DNA from: Bacteroidales bacterium
Lineage (GTDB): Bacteria; Bacteroidota; Bacteroidia; Bacteroidales; Muribaculaceae
DNA length: 17,662 nt
Reading direction: 5' to 3'
NCBI GenBank assembly: GCA_004557565.1
Contig: SFGS01000050.1
Coordinates: 1-17,662 of the forward strand
The notes under the pieces were generated by a model, which saw only the letters and a list, made by a program, of their open reading frames with translations, searched no databases and had not been told where the DNA came from. The position numbers and the translations under genes were made by a program. Below, piece after piece: positions 7,279-14,838 of the stretch (its first letter is position 1; every line of letters begins with the position of its first letter).

Positions 7279-9695
7279 TTTGTGGACGATTTAAGAATCA
7301 TATTGATAAGGTCGGTCACGTCAGATACATTCACCACGCCGTCGCCATTGATGTCGCAAGCAGTGTTGCTGTAGTCGGAAAGACCGAGGATTTTGTTAAT
7401 CAATGCAGTCACGTCAGATACGTTCACCACACCGTCGCCGTTGATGTCGCCCTTATTTTCGGCAGGGATAGCGTTATAAACGGTTTCGAAACCGTCGAAG
7501 TCGATGGTGTATTTCTGACCAGTCTTTGAAGTGCCCATATTGAGTTGGATATTGTTGAGCGTGATAGGATAGTTCATCATATCGGCTGCGTCGATCCATG
7601 ATGCTGTAGGCAATTCAAGTTCAATCATCTTGCCGGCAATCACGGTGTCGGGGGTAAGAGTATGGTAACTTACCTTCTGACCATTGGGGCGAAGGCTCAA
7701 TACCACATTCTTCACAGGTGCCTCACCTGGGTTGAAGCGAATGCGGATAGCATCAGGCAAACTCCACAAGCGAATATTCTTGGTGAGCACAATCTTTGGA
7801 CTGCGGCCCGATGCACCGGTGTAGGTGTAAGTGAAGCCATTGCCGTGTGCTTCGCTCACGGCATTCTTACCGCCCGTTTGGCTGATTTTCCAAGTGCTCA
7901 TATCCATATCGGGATCAATAGGCATGATGTGGGCAGTAGGGATTTCCACATTCACAATCATGGTGTCGGCCACCTCGCCGAGTTTACCAATCACTTGGGT
8001 GGTGCCGTTGCGCACACCCTTCAGCACGCCAGTGTGTTCACCGATGGTGACAATGCTTTCATCGAGGCTGGTCCAAGTGAGTGCGAGTGGACTAATGCTC
8101 ATGGCGTTTTCGCCGAGAGTGGTTTGAACATCTACTGCATATTCCTTAAAGCTGTCGGTGATGATGGAATCGTTGGTAATTTTGATGTCGTCGACGGCAT
8201 CAACAATAGTCACAGGTTCCGACACGCTCATACCCTCGTAAGTGGCAGTGAGCACGCCTTCGCGCACCGATGCGTCGGCATAGAAAGTAGAATCGGCGAT
8301 GATATTGCCCAGCGACTTGTCGCAAGAGAGTTTCACACCCTTCACATCTTGGCTCACCAGCATACCATATTTGTTGTAGCCGTAGAATTTTGGGGTATAT
8401 ACACCGTATTTAGGGAATTTGAGCGAGAAATCCACGAAGCGAATGCTTGCGATGGTGCTGTCGTCGGGGGCAGAACTTACCACATAGAAGGCGTTGCCAT
8501 CGGCACGCTCTGTACCGTCGCTGGGGCGGTTGCGAATACCGAGGGTACTGGTGTAGAGCACAGCAGAGCCGCCGCCGTCCATGTTGATACCGTCGGTAGC
8601 ACCTGCATAGCGCATGATGTCGGCAAGCCATGTGGTACGTACACCGCTCGACAATGGAGAACGGCCGTCAACCACCATGAAATATGCCTTTTTGCCACCG
8701 TCGCTATAACCGATAGCGGCGCGAGGTTGGCGAGTGTTGGCATCGCCACGGTCGGCTTCGCTTTGCAGCGTCACGCCGTCTTCCAAAATCTTTGGGTTAC
8801 CAGTCACGATTTGGTAAGGCTCTACCGACTTGCCTTTGGCAGTCCAAGAGAGGGTTACGGTCACCTCGTCGCCTTCCTTGAGGTTTTGGATAAATGAAGA
8901 GGCCGCACCTTGTCCGTGAAGCACATAGTGACCCTCAGGAATGGTCATATCGCCATCACCGGTTGGAGCACTCACAATTCTCATTTTGAAAGGCTTTGCG
9001 GTTTCAAATTTTTCACCATCGGCAACCACAGCCAGCACTTCCCAGCCGTTCCAGTGCCAGGTATGGCCGTAGTAGAGGTCGTTGTAGATGGTCACCTTAT
9101 CCACATTCGATGCAGGCACCTCACCGCTGTAGGTGTTGATGCCGCCCACAGTGGCTTGCGAGCCATCAGCAGCCACAATCGAGCCACTGAAGAAGAATGG
9201 ATCTGCATACAGACTGCCATCGGTGGCTACTACAAAGTTTTTATATTCTCTGGCATTGTTGCGCGCACGGTAAATCACACCGTCAACGATAGTGGAACCA
9301 TAAGGGGTACCCACAGTCGAAACACCACGGCTGGTGGTGCCTCTGGTGTAGAAGAAGTCGCCATTCACGCCCACCATGTAGCGCGCGCCTGGTTTCGACT
9401 TGCGTTCAGCCATGCCTGAAATTTTCTCATTGCCAGCGAGCTTATCGGTTGCGCACACACCGCGCAGCGAGAGATAAGGGTTGGTCATGTCCATCGTGGT
9501 ATAGAACACGCGAAGGGCATCTAATGTGGTCGCGTTACGGAACCACAGTGAGGTTTGGGTTGTACCTGGGCCGATTTGGTTGTGGAACAGCGTATCTACG
9601 GTGTATTCCGTTCCTTGAATCGACCACACATTTCCTGCCACGGCAGTGATTGCAGCCACAGCGGAAAGAAGAAATGATGCAATAGTTCTTCTCAT
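7275..9695 (-). CDS. Secreted phosphodiester glycosidase with dockerin (type B, mosaic C-terminus)
   Basis: This 806-residue secreted NAGPA/DUF2233 protein opens the second transcription unit of the array. The signal peptide is residues 1-20 (AVA|GN). Landmarks are NGDFF at 111-115, QPRA at 323-326, DGRSP at 343-347 and NMDGGGSA at 371-378. Ig-like modules lie at about 416-497 and 503-585, the beta-sandwich at 591-742 and the dockerin at 749-802. From the N-terminus to about residue 586 it resembles the type B protein at 14839-17256. For example, both contain LWFRN, GVCATDK, IYRARNNAR, VTIYNDLYYG and GVRTTWLADIMRYAG. From residue 591 on it is instead about 90% identical to the adjacent type A protein at 9993-12383. 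A promoter at 9738-9769 lies just upstream. It is the family's canonical active-site version, so it is likely an active enzyme. Confidence 0.93.
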   Translation of the reverse strand: MRRTIASFLLSAVAAITAVAGNVWSIQGTEYTVDTLFHNQIGPGTTQTSLWFRNATTLDALRVFYTTMDMTNPYLSLRGVCATDKLAGNEKISGMAERKSKPGARYMVGVNGDFFYTRGTTSRGVSTVGTPYGSTIVDGVIYRARNNAREYKNFVVATDGSLYADPFFFSGSIVAADGSQATVGGINTYSGEVPASNVDKVTIYNDLYYGHTWHWNGWEVLAVVADGEKFETAKPFKMRIVSAPTGDGDMTIPEGHYVLHGQGAASSFIQNLKEGDEVTVTLSWTAKGKSVEPYQIVTGNPKILEDGVTLQSEADRGDANTRQPRAAIGYSDGGKKAYFMVVDGRSPLSSGVRTTWLADIMRYAGATDGINMDGGGSAVLYTSTLGIRNRPSDGTERADGNAFYVVSSAPDDSTIASIRFVDFSLKFPKYGVYTPKFYGYNKYGMLVSQDVKGVKLSCDKSLGNIIADSTFYADASVREGVLTATYEGMSVSEPVTIVDAVDDIKITNDSIITDSFKEYAVDVQTTLGENAMSISPLALTWTSLDESIVTIGEHTGVLKGVRNGTTQVIGKLGEVADTMIVNVEIPTAHIMPIDPDMDMSTWKISQTGGKNAVSEAHGNGFTYTYTGASGRSPKIVLTKNIRLWSLPDAIRIRFNPGEAPVKNVVLSLRPNGQKVSYHTLTPDTVIAGKMIELELPTASWIDAADMMNYPITLNNIQLNMGTSKTGQKYTIDFDGFETVYNAIPAENKGDINGDGVVNVSDVTALINKILGLSDYSNTACDINGDGVVNVSDVTDLINMILKSSTK
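7290..7925 (-). repeat. Duplicated beta-sandwich/dockerin block, copy 1
   Basis: This segment encodes residues 591-802 of the type B protein and is nearly the same as 9996-10631 of its neighbour: I count about 20 amino-acid differences in 212 aligned positions. Many synonymous differences exist at DNA level, so the event is not very recent. The flanking upstream halves of the two genes belong to different subtypes. Confidence 0.75.
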
Positions 9696-9737
9696 TGTTA
9701 AAATAGCGTTTTATTAGTTAAGTCTGAATATAAAGTA

Positions 9738-9769
9738 TAAAATTACCCATTTTCAAAAAAATAGGCAAA
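9738..9769 (-). promoter_or_regulatory. Promoter of the second glycosidase unit
   Basis: On the minus strand TTTG (9766-9769) is followed by exactly 20 bases and then TAATTTTA (9738-9745), which differs from the Bacteroidetes -7 consensus TAnnTTTG only in the last base. Spacing is in the expected 19-21 range. Transcription would start near 9731, giving a leader of about 36 nt before the ATG at 9695. The leader is AT-rich with no Shine-Dalgarno sequence, as is usual in this phylum. Confidence 0.6.
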
Positions 9770-9879
9770 TTTTCAACGAATTTTCTACCCTCCCCTCTCC
9801 AAAATTTTACAAAAAAATCACAAAATGCCACCACTATCAGCGAGGGTGTATAATCTGCACATTGCATCATAACGTAGGG

Positions 9880-9904
9880 ACATGCCTTCGGCATGTTTCC
9901 AATG
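9880..9904. repeat. Small intergenic palindrome
   Basis: ACATGCC (9880-9886) and GGCATGT (9890-9896) form a perfect 7-bp stem over a 3-nt loop. The right arm runs into TGTTTCCAATG (9894-9904), an 11-mer that also occurs at 100-110 beside another inverted repeat. It is probably a member of an interspersed palindromic family and not a terminator, as it has no T-run on either side. The remainder of the 9696-9992 gap is AT-rich and non-coding apart from the promoter and terminator listed separately. Confidence 0.4.
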
Positions 9905-9933
9905 CGTTGACTCATTGCTGTCGATGGCGCAAG

Positions 9934-9966
9934 AAAAAAGCCCTGCCATTTTGGGGTGGCAGGGCT
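9934..9966 (-). terminator. Intrinsic terminator of the first glycosidase unit
   Basis: A perfect 10-bp stem (AGCCCTGCCA at 9939-9948 with TGGCAGGGCT at 9957-9966) has an 8-nt loop. It is followed on the minus strand by six T residues (plus-strand A at 9934-9939, the last of them within the stem). It lies 26 bases beyond the stop codon of the type A gene at 9993. It is the clearest terminator in the window and splits the array into two transcription units. Confidence 0.88.
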
Positions 9967-9992
9967 GATATTTGGGGAAATTGTGGGGAAAA

Positions 9993-12383
9993 CTATTTCA
10001 GGATCATGTTGATGAGGGCGGTCACATCGCTTACGTTAACTTCACCGTCGCCGTTGATGTCGCAAACTGCGTCGGGATAGTCGGCGAGAGTGAGGATTTT
10101 GTTAATCAGCGCAGTCACATCGCTCACATTCACCACGCCATCACCATTGATGTCGCCCTTCTTGTCTTCGGGGATTGCATTATACACAGTCTCGAAGCCA
10201 TCGAAGTCGATGGTGTATTTCTGACCGGTTTTTGAAGTGCCCATATTCAACTGGATATTGTTGAGCATGATGGGGAAATTCTGCATATCGGCAGCATCAA
10301 TCCATGAAGCGGTAGGCAATTCAAGTTCTATCATCTTGCCAGCAATCAGAGTGTCGGGGGTGAGGGTTTGATACATCACCTTCTGACCATTGGGGCGCAG
10401 ACTGAGCACCACATTCTTCACAGGAGCCTCACCGGGATTGAAGCGAACGCGGATAGCATCAGGCAAACTCCACAGGCGAATGTTCTTGGTGAGCACAATC
10501 TTTGGACTGCGCCCCGAAGCACCAGTATAGGTGTAGGTGAAGCCGTTGCCATGCGCTTCGCTCACAGCATTCTTTCCACCGGTTTGGCTAATTTTCCAAG
10601 TTGCCAAATCCATATTCGGGTCGATAGGCATAACGTGGGCAGTTGGACGCTCCACCACCACTTTCAATGTGTCGGTGATGTCGCCAACGGTGCCATACAC
10701 ATACGCCTCACCGTCGTTCACACCACGCAACTTACCAGTTTCGGCATCAATCGCCACCACCGATTCATCGCTGCTCGTCCACGAGAGCACCGACGAGTGG
10801 ATAGGCATGGTGATGTCGCCCACGGTGTTGGTCACTTCCACCGCATAATCCTTAAAGCCGTCGGTGATGATGGAGTCGTTCTTGAACTTAATGCCATCGG
10901 CGTTGCCGAAAATCTGCACAGGCACGGTGGCGGTCATATCGCCATAGTGGGCGGTAATCAAGCCGTCGCCAGCACCGTCGCCGAAAAACAGGCTATCCTG
11001 CTGCACATGGCCCACCGATTCGGGGCAAGTGAGCGTAACGCCGTGCAAGTCGGTGTCGATGAGCAAGCCATATTTGTTATAGCCGTAGAATTTTGGGCGA
11101 TAGATGCCGTATTTTGGCACTTTTGCCACCCAATCCACAAAGGCGATGCTTGCGATGGTGCTATCGTCGGGGGCTGTGTAAACGGCGAAGATGCCGTTAC
11201 CGTCGGGGCGTTCGGATCCGTCGCTTGGCACATTGCGCACACCGAGCGAACTTGAATAGAAAGTGGACGAACCACCGCTATCCATATTCACAGCATCGGT
11301 AGCGCCCAAAAGGCGGAGCAAGTCGGCAATTTCGGTGGTGCGTGCGCCGCTTGAGATAGGCGAACGGCCATCGATGGTGAGGAACATGATGGTTTTGCCC
11401 TCATCAGCGATAGCCACGGCGGTGACAGGCTGATTTGAGCCAAACTCTTCAAGCAGATATTCGGTATCGGTCACCTCGCCATTGTGAAGGCTGTTGGGCC
11501 AACTCGACATCATAGTGTGAGGGAACACTTCCTTACCGTCGATGTGGGCATGAAATTCCACCGTGATTTCGTCGCCCTCTTTCAGCGATTTCACGAAGTC
11601 GGCACTTGCACCGAGTCCGTAAATCACAAAGCCATCGGCAGGAATATCCATATCGCCAGCAGTGGAAGGTGCGGCTGTAGCCACCATCTTGAATGGTTTG
11701 CCAAACACAAACGATTCGCCGTCGGCCAACTTCATGGCTATCTCGGCAGCACCTGCTGGGGTGTCGGTGTATGGGAAGAAGTGCTTGTTGTAGATAATCA
11801 AGCGATTACCACCGCTTGGGTTCACCAAATTCACGCCATCCACACCGCAAGTTTTACCCGAAGCACTGGTTGCCAAACCAGAGAATTTGGTGCAACCGAT
11901 AATCGGATTCTGTTTGTTGGCATCGAGCACAAACTGGGTGAAATCGGTGTTGGTGTTTGCCTTGTAGATTTCACCGTCAACCACGCATGGACCAATGGGA
12001 ATACCCGCCCTTGAATCGCCACGACGGGTGGTGCCTGAGGTGTAGAAGAAGTCGCCATTCACGCCCAAGAAATAGCGCGCGCCCGGCCGGGATTTACGTT
12101 CCGACATACTACGCACCGTTTCGGTACCGGCAAAGCTGTCCTGCCCCATCACCGTGCTGAACGAGATATAGGGGTTGGTCAGGTCGATTTTCGCGTAGTA
12201 CACATACATCTGCCTACCTTCTGCAGAACGCATCAGCAGGGAAGTCTGCGAAGTACCAGGACCAAGCATGGCATGGAACAGCGTATCGGCTTGATACTCC
12301 GTGCCACGCACATTATATTGGGTGGAGGCGTGGGCAGCCATCGCTGCCACACACCCCAATGCCATTAATGCAATCTTTTTCAT
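9993..12383 (-). CDS. Secreted phosphodiester glycosidase-like protein with dockerin (type A, altered motifs)
   Basis: This 796-residue NAGPA/DUF2233-family protein has a signal peptide (AHA|ST, residue 19). It has NGDFF at 109-113, DGRSP at 338-342, Ig-like modules at about 410-492 and 496-578, a beta-sandwich at 585-737 and a dockerin at 743-796 (GDINGDGVVN, CDINGDGEVN). Its catalytic half pairs with the protein at 4894-7278; shared strings include GRQMYV, TLTCPESVGH or close variants, and FVDWVAKVPKYG. The PRT motif is PVT (319-321), the glycine that normally follows in the xxG position is also lost (TAVAIADE), and the DGGGS motif is NMDSGGSS (366-373). These are the strongest departures from the family consensus in the array. 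The start is 4 bp after the preceding stop, so translation is likely coupled. A strong terminator follows the gene. It may be an enzyme of altered specificity or a non-catalytic glycan binder. Confidence 0.92.
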   Translation of the reverse strand: MKKIALMALGCVAAMAAHASTQYNVRGTEYQADTLFHAMLGPGTSQTSLLMRSAEGRQMYVYYAKIDLTNPYISFSTVMGQDSFAGTETVRSMSERKSRPGARYFLGVNGDFFYTSGTTRRGDSRAGIPIGPCVVDGEIYKANTNTDFTQFVLDANKQNPIIGCTKFSGLATSASGKTCGVDGVNLVNPSGGNRLIIYNKHFFPYTDTPAGAAEIAMKLADGESFVFGKPFKMVATAAPSTAGDMDIPADGFVIYGLGASADFVKSLKEGDEITVEFHAHIDGKEVFPHTMMSSWPNSLHNGEVTDTEYLLEEFGSNQPVTAVAIADEGKTIMFLTIDGRSPISSGARTTEIADLLRLLGATDAVNMDSGGSSTFYSSSLGVRNVPSDGSERPDGNGIFAVYTAPDDSTIASIAFVDWVAKVPKYGIYRPKFYGYNKYGLLIDTDLHGVTLTCPESVGHVQQDSLFFGDGAGDGLITAHYGDMTATVPVQIFGNADGIKFKNDSIITDGFKDYAVEVTNTVGDITMPIHSSVLSWTSSDESVVAIDAETGKLRGVNDGEAYVYGTVGDITDTLKVVVERPTAHVMPIDPNMDLATWKISQTGGKNAVSEAHGNGFTYTYTGASGRSPKIVLTKNIRLWSLPDAIRVRFNPGEAPVKNVVLSLRPNGQKVMYQTLTPDTLIAGKMIELELPTASWIDAADMQNFPIMLNNIQLNMGTSKTGQKYTIDFDGFETVYNAIPEDKKGDINGDGVVNVSDVTALINKILTLADYPDAVCDINGDGEVNVSDVTALINMILK
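9996..10631 (-). repeat. Duplicated beta-sandwich/dockerin block, copy 2
   Basis: This segment encodes residues 585-796 of the type A protein and is the partner of 7290-7925. Shared runs include the strings GGKNAVSEAHGNGFTYTY and GKMIELELPTASWIDAAD. The direction of copying cannot be decided from these two copies alone. Confidence 0.75.
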
Positions 12384-12387
12384 CGCT

Positions 12388-14757
12388 TTACGATTTTAAA
12401 ATTATATCAATCAGTGCGGTCACATCGCTCACATTCACCACGCCATCACCGTTGATGTCGCAAGCAGCGTCGGTGTATTCAGCGAGGCCGAGGATTTTGT
12501 TGATGAGGGCGGTCACGTCGCTGGAGTTGATAGCGCCGTCGCCGTTGATGTCGCCAGTTGCGCCAGCTTCCTTCACAGCGTTATACACGGTGCCGAAGTT
12601 CTTAAACACGATGTGATATTGCTGACCGGTCTTCGACGTGTTCATATTGAACTGGATAGAGTTCAAAGTGATGGGGTAATTGCCCATATTGTCGGCATCA
12701 GTCCATGATGCGGTTGGGAGGTCGATATCCACTTCCTTGTTAGGTTGCAAACCTGCCAATTCGATGGTTTGATAAGTCATATTTTCGCCATTTGCACGCA
12801 CACCAAGCACCAAATTCTTTATAGGAGCCTCACCAGGATTGAGGGTGATGCGGATAGCGTCGGGCAAACTCCAAAGGCGGAAGCTCTTGGTGAGCACGAT
12901 TTTTGGAGCACGACCTGCTGCACCGGTATATTCATAGTCGATACCGCTGCCCACAGCCGTAGCCTTGACGTTTTTACCACCGGTTTGGCTGAGTTTCCAT
13001 GTGGCGATGTCGAGATTTGGGTCGATTGGCATCACATGGGCGGTTGGACGCTCTACGGTCACAGTCAAAGTGTCGCGCACTTCACCGAGGGTGCCAATCA
13101 CGAGGGCTTCACCGTCTTTCAAACCTTTCAAAATACCAGTATTTGCGCCCACAGTCACCACCGATTCGTCGGTGCTCACCCATGTGAGAGCTGCTGGATT
13201 GATAGGCATCTTTTTTTCGCCCACGGTGCTTTCCACATCGATGGCATATTCACGATAAGTGTCGGTAATGATGGCTTTATTCACCAACGCGATTTCATCG
13301 GCAGTGTTTTGCACTTGCGCAGTGATGGTGGTGGTGACGTCGCCGTAAGTGGCGGTAAGCACACCTTCAACCATGGTGCCGTCGGCAAAGAAAGTGGTAT
13401 CGCCAATCACATGGCCAAGACCTTCGGGGCAAGAGAGCTTCACACCCTTCACATCGGTATCGATGAGCATACCATATTGGTTGTAACCGTAGAATTTTGG
13501 GGTGTACATACCGTATTTTGGCATTTGCAAGCTGAAATCCATATAGCGAATGGAGGCAATCACGCTGTCGTCGGGTGCTTCGCTCACTGCGAAAATACCG
13601 TTACAGTCGGCACGCTCATAACCATCGCTTGGCTTGTTGCGCACGCCGAGGGCACTTGAATAGAGGCAAGTAGAGCCGCCGCCGTCCACGTTGATAGCGT
13701 CCCATGCGCCAGCATACTTCATCAGCGAGCCGAGGGCTGGAGTGGTAGCGCCGTCGCTCAGAGGTGAGCGGCCGTCAACCACCAAGAAAATCACTTTCTT
13801 GCCGTCTTGGCTATAACCGAGCACGGTGCGAGGGTGAACAGAGGTATCGCCATTATACACCACATTACCACCAACGAGCACCGATGGGTTACCCGAAATA
13901 ATTTCTGATGGGGTGAAATCTGCGCCGTTGATGGTGGCATTGAGAGTGAGGGTAAGCTGGTCGCCAGGCTTGAGTGCTGCAATGTATGCGGCTGTTGAAC
14001 CTCTACCAGAGAGGGTCAAACCCTGTGCTGGCACGTCCATATCGCCAGCAGCGCTTGGGGTGTTCACCACCTCCAATTTGCAAGGCTTGCCAAAGGCAAA
14101 CGAGTCGTCGCCATCCACATAGCGCACTTGCACCTCAGTCACATTGCTTTGGTTGGTGCCCTTGAAGTAGGTGGGGTTGTAGATGCCCACGGTATTGTTT
14201 GGAGTGTCGGTATTCACGCCACCAATGTTCACAGTGCCGTTTGCGCCCACGATGGTGCCACCGAAGCTCACATAGCCGATAGTGGGCACTTGGTTAGCGT
14301 CGATGGTGTATTGAATTTCCACGCCATTCACACCCTTGTAAACCACACCCTTAGCCATTGAGGTGCCGATAGGTGTACCCACCACCGACTGTCCACGGCC
14401 TGTGGTGCCACTGGTGAGCCAGAAGTCGCCATTCACACCCACGTAATAGCGTTGTCCAGGTTCTGTTTTACGTTCACACATTTGCGAAACGGTTTCGCCG
14501 CCTGCCATCATGTCGGTACCACTCACCGCACGGATTTTCACATAAGGATTGGTCAAATCCACTGTGGTGTAGAACACACGCAAGTGCTTGTTGCCACTTT
14601 GTAGCAGCATTGAGGTTTGTGTGGTACCCGGTCCGATGTAAGCATGAAAAGTGGTGTCGACCGAGTAAACAGTGCCTGCCACATCGCATGATCCTTTCGC
14701 ATTTGCTCCAAGTGCCACAGCACCAACGAGCATCAAAGCAGTAAATATTCTTTTCAT
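12388..14757 (-). CDS. Secreted phosphodiester glycosidase with dockerin (type C)
   Basis: This 789-residue secreted NAGPA/DUF2233 protein has a signal peptide of residues 1-20 (ANA|KG). Landmarks are NGDFW at 109-113, HPRT at 308-311, DGRSP at 328-332 and NVDGGGST at 356-363, all compatible with an active site of the canonical kind. Ig-like modules lie at about 400-482 and 486-569, the second with LTWVSTDESVVTVG typical of Big2. The beta-sandwich is at 576-727 and the dockerin at 735-787 (GDINGDGAIN, CDINGDGVVN). The N-terminal half is a subtype of its own, nearer to B than to A. The beta-sandwich shares WKLSQTGGK and ATAVG features with the upstream type B gene. A G-rich palindrome sits in the 81-bp gap before it, and the next gene follows after 4 bp. 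Confidence 0.93.
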   Translation of the reverse strand: MKRIFTALMLVGAVALGANAKGSCDVAGTVYSVDTTFHAYIGPGTTQTSMLLQSGNKHLRVFYTTVDLTNPYVKIRAVSGTDMMAGGETVSQMCERKTEPGQRYYVGVNGDFWLTSGTTGRGQSVVGTPIGTSMAKGVVYKGVNGVEIQYTIDANQVPTIGYVSFGGTIVGANGTVNIGGVNTDTPNNTVGIYNPTYFKGTNQSNVTEVQVRYVDGDDSFAFGKPCKLEVVNTPSAAGDMDVPAQGLTLSGRGSTAAYIAALKPGDQLTLTLNATINGADFTPSEIISGNPSVLVGGNVVYNGDTSVHPRTVLGYSQDGKKVIFLVVDGRSPLSDGATTPALGSLMKYAGAWDAINVDGGGSTCLYSSALGVRNKPSDGYERADCNGIFAVSEAPDDSVIASIRYMDFSLQMPKYGMYTPKFYGYNQYGMLIDTDVKGVKLSCPEGLGHVIGDTTFFADGTMVEGVLTATYGDVTTTITAQVQNTADEIALVNKAIITDTYREYAIDVESTVGEKKMPINPAALTWVSTDESVVTVGANTGILKGLKDGEALVIGTLGEVRDTLTVTVERPTAHVMPIDPNLDIATWKLSQTGGKNVKATAVGSGIDYEYTGAAGRAPKIVLTKSFRLWSLPDAIRITLNPGEAPIKNLVLGVRANGENMTYQTIELAGLQPNKEVDIDLPTASWTDADNMGNYPITLNSIQFNMNTSKTGQQYHIVFKNFGTVYNAVKEAGATGDINGDGAINSSDVTALINKILGLAEYTDAACDINGDGVVNVSDVTALIDIILKS

Positions 14758-14795
14758 TGATTGGATAATGTTATTTATTTTAGAAGGGAAAACTC

Positions 14796-14833
14796 ATCCC
14801 TGTCCTCTCATAGGAGGGGCTGAGGGATTATTG
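14796..14833 (+). repeat. REP-like palindromic element, copy 2
   Basis: An outer ATCCCT (14796-14801) / AGGGAT (14823-14828) pair encloses CCTC (14804-14807) / GAGG (14814-14817). The G-rich tail GGAGGGGCTGAGGGATTATT matches the pattern of the elements at 50-80 and 17338-17373. It occupies most of the 81-bp gap between two array genes and, on the minus strand, could act as a weak attenuator (TGAGTTTT follows). Confidence 0.5.
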
Positions 14834-14838
14834 GACAA

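Noticed and set aside
9718..9915. Small minus-strand open frame of 65 codons in the gap between the two units
   Set aside because: It overlaps the promoter and a palindrome and has no start-region or homology signal.
12321..12383. Possible lipoprotein signal (Cys11) in the 9993-12383 protein, and the same position in the 4894-7278 protein
   Set aside because: The residues before Cys do not form a good lipobox, the hydrophobic stretch continues past it, and a normal AxA cleavage site follows at residue 19.
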